Shown: positions 48,023-60,993, counted from the stretch's first letter. The stretch: DNA of 64,000 nucleotides from Mangifera indica (GCF_011075055.1 NC_058156.1:1426001-1490000), one strand, 5' to 3'. The notes: generated by a model not told the origin, from the sequence alone. Numbers and translations: made by a program.

Positions 48023-51000
48023 ATGACGACCAAAACTAATATCACTTTCCAATACCCACAATTGACCAAAACAAACTATGATCGATGGGCGCTACGCATG
48101 AAGGCCATAATTGGGTCTCATGGCTTATGGGACATTGTCGAGAAAGGATATGAAGATCTCGCAGACGAGAATACTGCAACTGTGGCTGCACTAGAAGCTT
48201 GGCAGCGAACAAAGAAGAAAGATCAAAGTGCACTCTCAATTATTCATCAAGGGATAGATGATGACATGTTCGAGAAGATAGCCAATGCGACAAGAGCCAA
48301 GGATGTATGGGAAATTCTAAAGAATTCCGTGGTCGGAGTTGATAGAGTGAAGAAGGTGCGACTCCAAACTCTAAGGGCTGAGTTTGAGTCGATTTTGATG
48401 AAGGAGAATGAGTCCATAACAGATTATTTTACTCGAGTATTGGCAGTGGTGAATCAAATGAAGCGGCTCAATGAAAAGATAGAAGATGTAAGAGTAGTAA
48501 AGAAGATTTTGCGCTCTCTTAACGCAAAATTCACTTATGTGGTGGTGGCGATTGAAGAATCGAAGGACATAGAGTCTATGACCATCGACGAGTTACATGG
48601 ATCGTTGTTAGCCCATGAAGAGAGAATGAAGAGGGCCCAACAAGAACCAATGGAGCAAGTTTTGCAAGCAAAATTTTCCTTTAATCCTAAGGGAAATGAC
48701 AGAGGAGGAAGAGGTCGAGGTCGTGGTAGAAGCCGAGGTTGTGGACGAGGTCGCGGTCGTGGTCAAGGAAAAGGCGAGCAAAATTCATTTCAAGAATGTG
48801 AAAATAGAAGTTCTCAAAGAGGACGTGGACGAGGAAGAAATAATAATTGGAGAAAAGATAAAAGCCAAGTAGAGTGCTATGCATGTGGGAAGAAAGGTCA
48901 CTATTCTTGGGAATGTCAAACTAAGAGTTGTGATGACGAGACGAATTTTATCGAGCATAAGGAAGTGGAAGGTGATACTCTTTTGCTTTCTCAAAAGGAT
49001 GGGTCCATAGAAAAAAATGTCACGTGGTATCTCGACAACGGCGCAAGTAACCACATGACAGGAGATAGAAGCAAATTTGTAGAGTTGAATACAAAAGTGA
49101 TCGGGAATGTTCGTTTTGGAGATGATACAAAGGTAGAGATTAAGGGAAAAGGCTCGGTGATTTTGGCTACAAAGGATGGAGACCACAAAATTCTCCACAA
49201 TGTCTACTACATCCCAAAAATGAAGAGCAATATTTTGAGCATCGGCCAACTTTTAGAGAGCGGGCACAAAGTGAAGATGGAGAACAATTATTTGTGGCTT
49301 CGAAATCGAGATGATAAACTTATTGCTAAAGTTGCCATGACAAAGAACCGAATGTTCATGTTAAATGTGAAAACGGTGGAAGCGAAGTGTTTACAAGCTT
49401 GTGTCAAGGATCCTTCATGGATTTGGCACATGAGATTCGGGCATCTTAACTTTGAAGGGCTCAAAATGCTAGCAAAAAAGAATATGGTGAAAGGAGTTCC
49501 AAAAATCAATCATCCGAATCAATTGTGTGAGGCGTGTCTACTCGGAAAACATGCAAGAAAGAGTTTTCCAAAGGTGTCACTTTCGCGAGCAACCGAGCCT
49601 CTACAACTTGTGCATGCGGATGTGTGTGGTCCTATCAAGCCACAATCTTTTAGTAAGAGCTCATATTTTGTGCTCTTCATCGATGATTACACAAGGAAGA
49701 CGTGGGTTTATTTTTTGAAGAACAAGAGTGAAGTTTTTGAGACATTTAAAAAATTCAAGCTTCTTGTTGAAAACGAAAGCGGATACAAAATTAAAGCTCT
49801 AAGAACTGATAGAGGTGGAGAGTTCACTTCTAATGAATTCAAGGTCTTTTGTGAGGAAAATGACATTCGACGTCCTATAACGGTCCCAAGAACATCACAA
49901 CAAAATGGGGTCGCAGAAAGAAAGAATAGGACAATTCTTAACATGGCAAGGATGATGCTAAAAAGTAAGAATATGCCTAAGGAGTTTTGGGCCGAGGCGG
50001 TTGCATGTGCAATTTATCTCTCAAACCATTCACCTACAAGGAGTTTGGAGAAAATAAACCCTCAAGAAGCATGGAGTGGATGGAAGCCAAGTGTGAAACA
50101 CTTAAAAGTTTTTGGGTCAATTGGCTATGTTCATGTATCCGAACAAGAAAGGACAAAACTTGATGATCGGAGCAAGAAGATGGTGTTTATTGGCTATGCC
50201 GAGAACTCTAAAGGGTACAAATGTTTCGATCCCGTTTCCAAGAAAGTTGTGATTAGTAGAGATGTGGAATTTGAGGAAGATGCTTCATGGGATTGGAGTG
50301 TTCAAAAGGAAGAAACATATAGTTTTCTTCCATATTTGGGAGAAGACGAAAATGAAGACCAAGAGACTGAAGGCGAAAGTTCAACTTCTTTCACACCCAC
50401 TTCTTCCTCAACAAGCTCAAGGGAACAACCTCAAAGATTTCAAAGCATAAGGGATCTTTATGATGCTACCGAAAGAATAAACGGTGAGAATCTTTTTTGT
50501 CTATTTGCAAATGATGAATCTTTGAGTTTTGAAGAAGCTACTAAAGACAAGAAATGGGTGCAAGCTATGAAAGAAGAAATTCATTCCATTGAGAAAAATG
50601 ACACTTGGGAGTTTGTCACACTACCAAGTAGTCATCAAGCAATTAGGGTTAAATGGGTTTATAAGCTAAAGAAAAATGCGAAAGGAGAAATTGAGAGGTA
50701 CAAGGCGAGACTAGTTGCAAAAGGGTATAAACAAAAGCATGGTGTGGATTATGAAGAAGTATTTGCTCCCGTTGCTCGCTTAGAGACAATATGGTTAATG
50801 ATAGCTCTTGTGGCCCAAAACCAGTGGATAATTCATCAAATGGATGTGAAGTCAGCTTTTCTAAATGGTGCTCTTGAAGAAGAAGTATATGTGGAACAGC
50901 TGAAAGGATTTATGGTTGAAGGTCATCAAGATAAGGTGTTAAGATTGAAGAAGGCGTTGTATGGCCTTAAACAAGCACCACGGGCTTGGTATAGTCGCCT

Positions 51001-52021
51001 CGACAAATATCTTCATGAGAATGGTTTCTTAAGATGCATTTATGAATATGCACTTTATGTTAAAAAAGAAAAAAATGATATTTTGTTTGTATGCATTTAT
51101 GTGGATGACCTTATTCTTACAGGAAATAATCCACAAGTGTATGATGATTTTAAGAAGGCGATGGCATGAGAATTTGAGATGAGTGACATGGGGCTTATGT
51201 CATATTATTTGGGGATAGAAGTAAAACAATGGAGTGACGAGATTTTTATCTCTCAAGAGGCGTATGCAAGAGAGATTATAAAGAAGTTTAAGATGATAGA
51301 TTGCAATCCCATGAATACCCCGATGGAGTGCGGAGTAAAACTCTCCAAGAAGGATGGGGTAAGGAAAATTGATTCAACCACATTTCGAAGCCTTGTGGGA
51401 AGCCTAAGGTACTTGACATGTACTAGGCCCGATATATTATTTGCTGTGGGATTAGTGAGTCGGTTTATGGAGAATCCAAGTGAAAAACACATGCGAGCTG
51501 CAAAGAGAATTCTTCGATATTTAAAAGGTACTCTTGATTATGGCATTTTTTATACTTCTTCGAATGAGGCTCACTTAAAAGGATATTGTGATAGTGATTA
51601 TGCTGGTGATATTGATGATCGGAAGAGTACTATTGGGTTTATATTTTTCTTTGGAGAAAATGCAATTTCATGGTGTTCAAAGAAACAATCAATTGTAACA
51701 CTCTCAACATGTGAATCGGAGTATGTTGCTACAACTGCCGGCGCATGTCATGCGATATGGCTAAGAAGATTGCTGGATGAACTTCATTTTGCTCAAAAAG
51801 AAGCAACTAAACTTATGGTGGACAACAAATCGGCCATTGCTCTTGCGAAAAATCCGGTGTTTCATGATCGAAGCAAGCATATAGATGCAAGGTTTCATTT
51901 TATTCGAGATTGCATTACCAACAAGGAGGTTGAGGTAGAGTATATCAAAACTCTTGATCAAATAGCCGATATTTTTACAAAACCCCTCAAGAAGATAGAT
52001 TTCAGCACCTTAGAGAGATGA
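48023..52021 (+). pseudogene. Copia gag-pol, one in-frame stop
   Basis: A frame of 1,333 codons from ATG (ten bases after the primer site) to TGA, interrupted by one TGA at 51,167-51,169 (codon 1,049), with the same frame continuing after it. Domains in order: Gag (UBN2-like) about 5-215; Arg/Gly-rich stretch about 228-283; zinc knuckle CX2CX4HX4C 285-298; protease motif LDNGAS (D338); pre-integrase zinc finger H469/H474/C502/C505; integrase D533, D596, E632 with exactly 35 residues between the last two; reverse transcriptase [10 protein letters not shown] (D941) and YVDD 1026-1029; RNase H with CDSDYAGD; C-terminal ADIFTKPL. The stop separates reverse transcriptase from RNase H, so the element is probably non-autonomous as read. 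Confidence 0.93.
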
Positions 52022-52043
52022 TTAGAGTTGTGAAGAAGTCAAG

Positions 52044-52055
52044 TTTACAGGGGGG
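52044..52055 (+). other. Copia polypurine tract
   Basis: CAGGGGGG directly before the right LTR at 52,056, the expected plus-strand primer. It is short but in the required place. Confidence 0.85.
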
Positions 52056-52490
52056 TGTTGAGAATTTTTCAGAAAAAATTAAACTTGACTTCTCATCTTC
52101 AGCAGTGGGCAGAAACGTGCGTTGAATGTAAGGGACGTTTTGGGAAGGCAAACGGATGCCGTTTTGGGTGAATCAAATATGGATTTAAAGCTTATTAAGT
52201 CTAGTTTTAAATGGTGCAAGTTTTAGGTTCATTGAAGTTTTCTAAAGAAAGTTATAGCTATTTTAGTAACAGCTGCGCAGAAATAATATCTGCTGTTTAG
52301 AATTCTGTTCTGCACGTTTTTTAATGGTTAATAGCTGATGTTTAGGTATATAAAAAGACTTGTAATCAGTTGTTATGTGTGTGGATTTATGAAGTGAATA
52401 TATAGAAATAAAAGCTTTGAAGTTAGCTTTTTTCCTTCTTACTCATTTGTGTTAAGAATCCATACTTGTAACTCACCATAGCTTCCAACA
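52056..52490 (+). repeat. Copia right LTR
   Basis: The same length as the left LTR (435 bp), beginning TGTTGAG and ending TTCCAACA. TATATAAAA recurs near 52,347. It is followed at once by TAGTG. Confidence 0.95.
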
Positions 52491-52495
52491 TAGTG

Positions 52496-53695
52496 ATTGT
52501 GGGTCCTGGGATCTATCAGTCCAACCAATCTGGAAAGAATTTTAGCCAGATTGAAGGTTGCTTATTATGATTCCACATTTGAGATGTTCATGCGTTTAGG
52601 TCCAATCATTTTTTCACTCAAACTTACCTACTGATTGTTGCCAAACACCATTTCAAATTAGGTTCCCACCCAAGATACAATTGGATGAGAATCTGAGCAC
52701 CATTATCAACCGAAACTGAACAAATTAAACAGAGAAGAAGTATGAATATAGTAAAGAAAATGTGTTCTAAATTATATATACACAAGGCCTGCAAGTAACA
52801 AGAATATGGCTATAATTCATCCAGAGTCTTCCACCATTCTAGTCCTAAGCTAACCCGCAGGATACATTCCCTTTGATGGTCCAATCAAAATTCTACTAAT
52901 ATCTTAAAGAAATGAAGCAGATATTCAATCAGGGTTAGTTTGAGTGATTAAGTGAAAGGACTTCACCGAAGGTTCAATAAATATGATATCCTCTTATATG
53001 AAAAATTTAAACTGATTAATTTAAAACCGAATAATAAGATCTTACGATAAAGTAAAATCCTGAATTGTCTAATGCAATAGTTGTACACCGTGAGATTTAC
53101 TTGTCTAGCAAAGTCGAGTAGGTTACTGGTCAATAAAAAGTAAAAAAAAAAGGGCAGATATTCCTCCCTGTTACGACTTCTTATTTTTTGTTCTAGCTGG
53201 TTGGTTGCCTTTGTGAAGTCTGCAGATTTCGTAAATGACACCGGTAAATACAGAGAAAGATGGATGAGCTGGTTGCTGAAGCAGAGTTAATTGGTTAATC
53301 GCTATGGATCCATTTGATTTGTTATTTGTTCATTGTAATTACTTTCTTACCCTCATATTCAAGTAAATCTGTCATCTCCAAACAAACAAAACTAGGGTAA
53401 TGAAGACATTTCAGAGGAGATTGATTCCATGTGTACTAAATTTTAAGTATCTAATTGAGTACTCAAATGATGTGTCATCATATAATTAGATGTTATTTTA
53501 TTAATAATTTAAAATTATCTAATCGTATGTTGGATATTTAATTGAATATTCAAACTTGGATGCATTTTTTATTTCATGCCCAGCCCAGTTGATTTGTTTA
53601 TTGGGCCAGATAGTTAGATGGGCCTCAATGAAGCCCATTAAAACATTCATGGACAAAACATTCTTAAAAACGACCAGAGTTATTGCGTCTATTTT
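52496..53695. other. Intergenic DNA right of copia
   Basis: No gene recognised. A SINE-tail-like piece lies near 53,040-53,120 (TAATGCAATAGTTGTACACC) and a TA-rich MITE copy at 53,428-53,565. The first 400 bp are of moderate GC and continue the unique sequence from before the insertion. Confidence 0.35.
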
Positions 53696-54180
53696 CCATC
53701 ATCATACCTGACACAGTCATCATCATTTAGCTTCAAACATGATGATGACGTGTCAGAAGGACAAGAACAGAGACCACGAATTTCTGTGGTCCCGCCAGAA
53801 CACTGAGACCCCCACCACCAGTAAAAAGCATCTGAACTGTCCGGCCATTTGCCACCTTTATCACCGACATTCCGCCCTCAAAATTACCGCCGTCTGATTG
53901 ACCTGTCAATCAAGATCTAACTTCCACTTGTCCATTTCTGAAAGAAACAAAGATTCTTGCATCTCGTGCTCCAAGTTTCCTCTAAAGCAGCACCCACGAA
54001 CACCCTATCATAGAATTTACGATCACAGGGTAATTTTGAAGAATCACAAACTTAGATTAAGATTAAATCAAGAGGTGGTGCAGAGGACCAGACAAATGAA
54101 CCGACAAGTTCTGCAAGAAAGAGTATAGACATTCTCTTGTGTGGGCCTACGTTCCCAACTGTGGACCTGCATGCAGGGTA
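53696..54180 (+). promoter_or_regulatory. GC-richer promoter- or leader-like stretch
   Basis: It contains GATGACGTGTCAG (ACGT core), CCACCACCAGT and GCCGTCTGATTGACCTGTC, then pyrimidine-rich leader-like sequence. The downstream DNA returns to AT-rich repeats and no exon is recognised. Compare the similar island at 38,540. Confidence 0.3.
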
Positions 54181-57100
54181 TGACACACCGCCCAGCAAAA
54201 TTCATTATTATTTCATCAATGGTTGTAATAATGCAGTCAAACTGAATTAATTAAAATTTTAGTTAACAAAATAATTAAATGATTTAATAATAATTTATAA
54301 ATATATTAAATATGATAAATAATAATAAGTCTTATCTTCTCCGACGAAATAAATATTTATATTTATGATTTTATATAAAATATAATTTATTATTGTTTAA
54401 GGTTATAATTTCATGTTATATTATTTAATATCATAATTTCATATTCTTATATTGTTTAATATTGTTATAATATAGTTTGAGTATTGATGGTTAAAATTAT
54501 AAATGAGTTCATAATATTGCAAATACGGACAAAAAAAAACACACGAAGAACAGGTTTGCGACATTGGTGTTAATGCTAACCTATTTTTCATCCGTGTTTT
54601 AATCTCATTCTCAGTTTTAATCATCAATACTGTATATATAACATAAAATCATAATATTAAACGATAGTAAATTATATTTCACATAAAACTTTATAAGGTA
54701 TAAAAGAAAAACAGTTTAAGTATTTTAACACATAAAGTATTAAAATTGTTAAGTTATAAAAAAATGCGGTAGACATATATAGGTGGACTTATTTTAGGAT
54801 AAAAAATTCAATATTCTTAGTTTTTTTTGTTAAAAGCTATTATCAAAAAAGTTTCCGAAGAAAAAAATCAATAAACAATTTTTAGGAGCTCTACGGATCC
54901 AGACACATGACTCATTCATATTCTTCTATTACCCTATTTAAATTTTGTAAGTGAGTTGATCTATCATATTGCATGCCTCCTACCGTAAACAAAAATAGCG
55001 TTGTGTTCTAGATTTATCCGTCTAATAAATATGAACGGGTTTAGTTACAAAAAGAAATAATAATAATAAATTTCTGCAATTCATGGTTGCTTCAATGCTG
55101 CCTAGCTAGAAAATTAAAAATAAAAAGTTTATCATGGATTAAATACGCTGTATTCAACTACATTCTTCCCGGAAACAGAAAAAAGTACTGCAAATTTGGG
55201 TTGTCAGCTTTGGCTGCCAATAAAGAGGGTGACAATGCCTTTCATTTTTGCGCTAGGGGGAGTAGGATTAAATTCGAATTGAATCTATTCAAACTCAAAT
55301 TGAAGTTTGATTTAAATAAGCTTAAAATAAGTCAACCCTAAGCAAGCTTGAGTTCGAGCTTGAATCAATATTTTCAAGCTCGAGTTTGCTCGTTAAAATT
55401 TTTGATACAAAACGGCGTTATTTTAATCAATATGTATTAAAATGATGTTATTTTAATAACGAATTAATTAAATGCTTAAACTTAAAATAAGTTAAACCGA
55501 ACTTGAATCGAGTTTGAGTTCAAGCATAACAAACTCGACGAGTCTGAATTCAAGCTCAAACTCCATTGTATATAAATCGAGTTGAGCTTGAGTTTAAACA
55601 AGTTTGAATTTAATTCGATTTGAATCTATCCCTAAACGATGAGCGAAGAAGAAGAAAAGTTAGAATAAAAACTAATAGCTAAATTTTAACACAAAGAAAC
55701 CCAGGTGGGAAAGTTTGAAACCAAAGCTTTGCTGCATGCACTTTTAAAATTCTGCCTTTTATGGCATACTTTGTGATTAATATCGGGCAAGTCTTTACGT
55801 AGAAATTATACTGTGCCCATCTAAAAATGTCAGAAGAGATTACGCTCCAGAGAATATGACGTTCTTCACCAAGGTTTATGAGACTTTTTCTTTTCTTTAA
55901 GGAATGCTATAGGTACCCACGATTGAGTGTATATATTTGATATATCATCATATGATTAAATATTATTTTATTTTTAATTTAAAATTATCTAATTATTTTA
56001 TGACACACATCAAGTGTATTTTCAAAATAGATATGCATAATTTTATTATTTTGTTAAACAAGAAATTCATACGAACCGGATCGCCTTTTCAGAGCCAAAC
56101 CAATTGAAGCATCAAGTAAATTAAAAGTTTAATTTTGCAATAAAATTATGTGTACATACTTTTCGTATACAATTTAGGTATATATATGATATGTCATCAT
56201 GTGATTGGATGATTTTAAATTAAAAATAAAATAACATTCACTCATATAATGACACATTTCGTCACTGAACCAACCATAATACCAAATAAGTTAAAAGTTT
56301 GATTTTGCAATAAAACTATACATACACACTTTTGGTACACAGATGATATGTTATCATATAATTAGATGATTTTAAATTAAAAATAAAATAACAACCAGTT
56401 ACAAAATGATATATCATTTATGTATTAAAAGTATATACATATAATATTACTTTTAATATTAAAATATCATCGAAAATGATTTGAACTCATTCTCTCTTCT
56501 ACATGAAACTCTCTACATTACCATTCAAACTATCCTTTGTTGAAATATATTGAGTCTATAAGTGTAGAGACTAAAACTCATACTATACAAAACCAATCAC
56601 CATAAATTATTAGGTCTGTCGTACTATCTCATTTGGTTTTGGGATCTGATATTATATTAAAATATATTAAATATATAAGTAAAAAAATCGAAACACATAT
56701 TTTATAAAACTAATTAACTTATATTAATATTTAATTATCATATTTATATACCACTCATTTATATTATTTTTATTTAATATAAAACTCTGGCAGCCTCAAA
56801 CATCCAAGGGCTTATGAGTCCTTGTTGAAGAGGATCCAGAATGAGGAGCTGTTGCTCAAATTATTCATAATGATAGCTACATATATGATAATCATAAGAA
56901 TTTATTCCTTTGGGTTTTTTTATTTTCACGTACTTTTCTTTGAGTCAACATTCTTCGGCATTGTATATGGCATCAACTTGCAATTTAATCTTAACTTTAA
57001 ATTAAAGGGAGATAGATTTTAGGGTTGCACTAAGAATTTAATATGATATATAGAAAGTTGCATATGTGAAATCTACGTTAGTTTAATCTTTTTGTATCTT

Positions 57101-57549
57101 TTACTAAGTGGGAAAAAAAGTTGTAAACCATAGCTAATTAAATAATCGATAAAATTACGTCTACACAATTTCGATATATAATTTAAATATACAGATAATT
57201 TATTATTCTGTAATTAAATGATTTTGAATTAAAGATAATATAACACTCATTCATATAATGACATATCATTTATATATTTAAATTATGTATTAAAAATATG
57301 TATGCATGATATTTTCCGTAAATAATATAGTACTTCTCATCATGCTTAGAAGAGACTTGAGATCTCTTTATTGCAAAGTCAAAACTTAACAAAGTAGAGA
57401 AATGCAATATGATCATGTGCTATTGTAAGTTGAAAGGGAGAACATTACATAATAACCCACAAGAAAAATAATAATTTCTGTCCCATATTCTTTAATTGGT
57501 CCCTTGCCTTTTTTATAAGGTACAGCCTGGGTTCCCCTCCGTTGGGGAA
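54181..57549. other. AT-rich intergenic DNA with MITE clusters
   Basis: A degenerate GAATTCGAACTC-type block lies at 55,260-55,640. Copies of the TA-rich MITE family lie at about 55,905-56,045, 56,137-56,265 (truncated), 56,308-56,455 and 57,150-57,315. Each shows complementary ends around an AT-rich core with 'ATATCATCATATAATTA'-like words. A decayed TRIM/LTR-like piece (AAATATATTGAGTCTATAAG) is near 56,540-56,760. No gene seen. Confidence 0.45.
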
Positions 57550-58215
57550 GGCCAAAAGAAATATTTCCCACCCAAGGTTTGATGAAATGACATATTCTCA
57601 CCTGTAATGTTTAAAAAACTAATTTTACAACCATATGTTAAAATCAACTATTAATTTAAATATTATGATAAAAGTATGTTATGAGGTGTTAATGTTATTT
57701 TTGACAAACTTGCTAAAGATAAGTATATAGTTTCTCTACTTTATTTAAGAAATTATCTTATTTACCCTATATATTTTTAAAATATAATATAACGTCGATA
57801 GTTTATAATATAATATTTACATATTTTATTTATTGTGCATTTTGAGGGTGTAAGAATCAATTTTGAAACTATTGAAGGGTATATGGAAAATTTTAAAATA
57901 TCAAAAACAGTCCAAACATTTTTTAAAATTCAAAAAACTGCTTAAAAATTCATTAATACCCCTAATATTTAAAAAAAATTAAAATGTACTCTCATATATA
58001 TGATACGTTGTTAATACTATTTTTTATATTTGTATAAATATTCTTTATTTTAATTAAAATTAATATAAATTAATGTATAAAATTATTTAATAAAAATTTA
58101 AGAGTAAAGTGTAATTTTGCTTGGAGGCTTTTTGTTTTTTCAGTAATTTTATTTTTTAAAAAAAGTTGATGAATTTTCTTTTTTAAATTTAATATATAGG
58201 TAAAAAATTATTTCT
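57550..58215. mobile_element. MULE-like element, right end truncated
   Basis: The left end GGCCAAAAGAAATATTTCCC then CACCCAAGGTTTGATGAAATG is nearly the same as the element at 60,993. Internal words (TTCATTAATACCCC, TAAAATTATTT) are shared with it. The right terminus is lost near a TA run at 58,258, so no target duplication can be checked. Confidence 0.55.
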
Positions 58216-58257
58216 TAAACTGCACATATGGGAAATTGTCATTTAGCTTTAGAAAAA

Positions 58258-58279
58258 GATATATATATATATATATATG
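58258..58279. repeat. (AT)n microsatellite
   Basis: About ten AT units immediately before ATGAATAAG. Confidence 0.8.
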
Positions 58280-58307
58280 AATAAGTAAATGTATATATTA
58301 ACAAAGC

Positions 58308-58462
58308 AATGCAACCCAAAAGAAGTCACGGTAATTACCTAAGCTCGTTCTTTCAAAAAGGGACAACAAGACTTAGGTCGTTGGCATAGACCTAGTTACT
58401 TGTTATCCCTTTTTGGAAGGATAAGCTTAGGTTATTGTTGTAACTTCTTTTGAGTTGTGTAT
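58308..58462. repeat. Long imperfect inverted repeat (foldback)
   Basis: Two arms of about 72-74 bp face each other around a ~10-base loop near GTTGGCATA. Shared words include AAAAGAAGT, ACCTAAGC, CAAAAAGGGA, ACAAG and TAGGTC on the left, with their complements on the right. Roughly four in five positions pair. It could be a MITE or a small-RNA-producing hairpin. It has no protein-coding sense. Confidence 0.75.
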
Positions 58463-58479
58463 CATGTATATGTTTCAAA

Positions 58480-59099
58480 GGCCAAAGGACTTGTTCCTAT
58501 CCGAAGATTGCTCTTTTATCAAGTTCTCACTTTTAATTTTGAAAAAAACTTTTTACCTACCCATAAGTTATTAAGTCTATTAATTTTAAAGGAATAATCA
58601 TCATTTTATCTATAATATTAAAAATAAATTAAAATTTTATCTCATTCTCCCTCCTCCCTCCTAGCTTAATGTTTAAAAAATAACATTTTCCCCTTCTAGG
58701 GTTTACTCTTCAATCTCCGATAATTTTTTCCTCTAACAATCTTTCCCTCCTTAAACCAACAATTAAAGCTACGAAGACGAAACTTTTTATCTTTCTAGCT
58801 TGAATTGCCAGTCGAAGGAGGGAAAGACTATTAGAGGAAGAGAATGTATCCGGAGGGAGAGACTAACAAAGTAATTGGAGATTAAAGAGTAAACCCTAAG
58901 GAGAAAATATTGTTTTTTAAACCTTGGTCTAGGGAAAAATTGTTACTTTTTAGGGTTTAAAGAAAAAAATAAGACAATTTTAAAATTAAGAGATTTAATT
59001 AACTTTAACCGTTTATAGATAAAAAAAAAGGACATTTAAAAGTAAAGGGTGAGAACAAGAGAAATGAACAACCTTTGGGTGGGAATAAGCCCTGCGGCC
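58480..59099. mobile_element. MULE-like non-autonomous element, 620 bp
   Basis: Left GGCCAAAGGACTTGTTCCTA and right complement GGCCGCAGGGCTTATTCCCA form inverted repeats of about 50 bp. Flanking 10-mers ATGTTTCAAA (58,470-58,479) and ATATTTCAAA (59,100-59,109) match at nine of ten. The interior shows a foldback of GAAGACGAAAC/CCTCCTTC-type words around 58,740-58,860. No ORF. Confidence 0.8.
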
Positions 59100-59794
59100 A
59101 TATTTCAAATTGGCACTTAATTTTTCATTCAAACATTTTCTGTAGGTCCTCTCACTTGATCTCCCTGTCCCCAACTCAACAGCAAATACTTATGCATGCA
59201 ACACTTTTCACTCTTTTTTTCTTTTTTTCTTTTTTTGTCTCGAATAAAAAAGATCATAAAGACATTAACGAACAATAAATCTTACTCTCAGATTTAATAC
59301 CTCTCTTTTAACAGCAAAAGCATGGAGAAAAATTGAAAAGAAAAGCTTTTTAATGCTGTTGACTTCCCTCTCAACGGCCATGATGAAGCGTGTGTTGTCT
59401 CCAGGGGACAAAATCATAGTCCTTACTAGAGAAAAATGAAGATGAAGGGTCCTGATGCCAAATCCATAGGTGCAACTTTGCGTATGCAATAACTAGTTGT
59501 AAAGTCGATCATTACACTACGAGTTTTACTTATTCAATGTGATTGATTTTACTTTAAAAGAGTAATTCTACTTAAATAGGGTTCTTTGTTACTAAACAAA
59601 AAAACAAAAACTTTGCATCTGAAATAAGTGGTTGTAGGGTTAGTCATTTGCCCTAGAAATTTTCCTAATTGGTGTAGTTGGTTTCATTCCGAAAGAATAG
59701 TTCTACTCAAATAAAGTTTTTCGTTACCAATATTAAAAAAAAGACTTTTGCGTCTGTAATCACCTGTAGAACTATACATCTATAAATTTCAAAT

Positions 59795-60135
59795 AATGTT
59801 ACGTGCACACATGTTTTAGTATACAATTAAGTATATATATATTATTATATAATCGAATATTATTTTATCATTAATTTAAAATAACTCAATTATATAATGA
59901 TACAATATTTATATACATAATTATACACATAATTTTATTATTAAATTTTAACCCTATTTATTTTTTTATACGAATAACACTATGTGTATCCACTTCAGAT
60001 GCACAATTATATGCTATTTATATGTATCATCATATAATTAAATATTATTTTATTTTTAATTTAAAATTATTAAATTATATGATAATATATATATTTATAT
60101 ATATAAAATAAATATACATAATTTTATTATTCCAA
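59795..60135. mobile_element. Two adjacent TA-rich MITE copies
   Basis: Copies at about 59,795-59,945 and 59,970-60,132 each run from an AATGTTACGTGCAC- or ATAACACTATGTGTATC-like end to a TACATAATTTTATTATT-like end, with ATATCATCATATAATTA-type cores. They are arranged head to tail about 25 bp apart. Precise ends and target duplications are not certain. Confidence 0.5.
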
Positions 60136-60640
60136 CGTAAACATCCACTCACTGAAAATGGGCATTGTTTAGGTATTTAAAGCCGAACCTTATAATTACC
60201 GATGCCCACTAACAGATTAACAGGGAAATGAATTTGTTTATTAAAACAGGATTTGGATTAGCCCATCTCAATCATTTATACCGCATAAATATGGCCTGTT
60301 TTTAGTACATTAATCAAAACAACAAAACAAAGTGGCCCTGATATGATGAGATTAGGGTTTAAATGGAGAGTATATTAGGAAATAAATTAAAGATAGTGCA
60401 GTCAACATATCATCCCATATAGGAGTATAATAATTGCACCTATAACCATAATATCGATAAATGAAGATTCTATAAATGTAACAAAAATTTAAATTTAAAT
60501 CCTTTTTTTTTTAATTTTACTGTTTTATCAATTTTATTGACTCTTAAGATCATAATGATAAAAATATATATTATTAATATTATATATAATGATCAATAAT
60601 TTTAATATAATAAGGTAGGATTCTCATATTGTGAGTAAGA
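60136..60640. other. Intergenic, nothing recognised
   Basis: Mixed-composition DNA without open frames of note and without repeats that I could match elsewhere in the window. Confidence 0.4.
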
Positions 60641-60644
60641 TTAA

Positions 60645-60757
60645 GAATATAATAAAATTATATGTATAACTTTTATGTACAATTGTATGTATAAATTATG
60701 ACGTGTCTCATTATGATTGAGTGTTGATTTATATTTAATTTTTAATTATTTAATTAC

Positions 60758-60790
<33 letters not shown>

Positions 60791-60836
60791 TATCGTTATT
60801 TATATATAAAAATTATATACATAATATTACTTTTAG
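60645..60836. mobile_element. MITE copy with an internal (AAT)n run
   Basis: A TA-rich family member with ends AAAATTATATGTATAAC and TATATACATAATATTAC. About ten AAT units at 60,762-60,790 expand its centre. Confidence 0.5.
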
Positions 60837-60953
60837 AGTATATGGGACCCATATATCTCATGTTGTAGTGCAAAACATTCCCTTCATTCTATTATGAAGA
60901 ATAATGCATGTCCCCTAAGCTTTTAGAGTTTTTGGGACCTTGGATACCCTACA

Positions 60954-60993
60954 CTACAGTACTTGATAGAGAGAGAGAGATCAAGTACTGTAG
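60954..60993. repeat. Perfect 14-bp hairpin with a GA-repeat loop
   Basis: CTACAGTACTTGAT at 60,954-60,967 is perfectly complementary to 60,980-60,993, with the 12-base loop (AG)6 between. It abuts the left end of the element at 60,993. Confidence 0.85.

Larger units (their letters stand above)
47564..52490 (+). mobile_element. Complete Ty1/copia LTR retrotransposon, 4.93 kb
   Basis: It has two 435-bp LTRs (47,564-47,998 and 52,056-52,490), TG...CA ends, perfect 5-bp TAGTG duplications, a tRNA-iMet primer-binding site, one gag-pol frame and a G-rich polypurine tract. The LTRs differ at four positions (about 99% identity), so the insertion is recent on the scale of the array, whose copies differ by several percent. 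The order integrase before reverse transcriptase defines Ty1/copia. The plant copia lineage was not resolved. Confidence 0.96.

Noticed and set aside
48785..49249. Antisense 154-codon frame inside the copia element
   Set aside because: It is a shadow of gag-pol on the opposite strand with no domain and no start context.
53898..54128. 76-codon frame in the GC-richer stretch at 53.9 kb
   Set aside because: It begins at a non-ATG codon; composition and lack of splice context favour leader- or promoter-type DNA.
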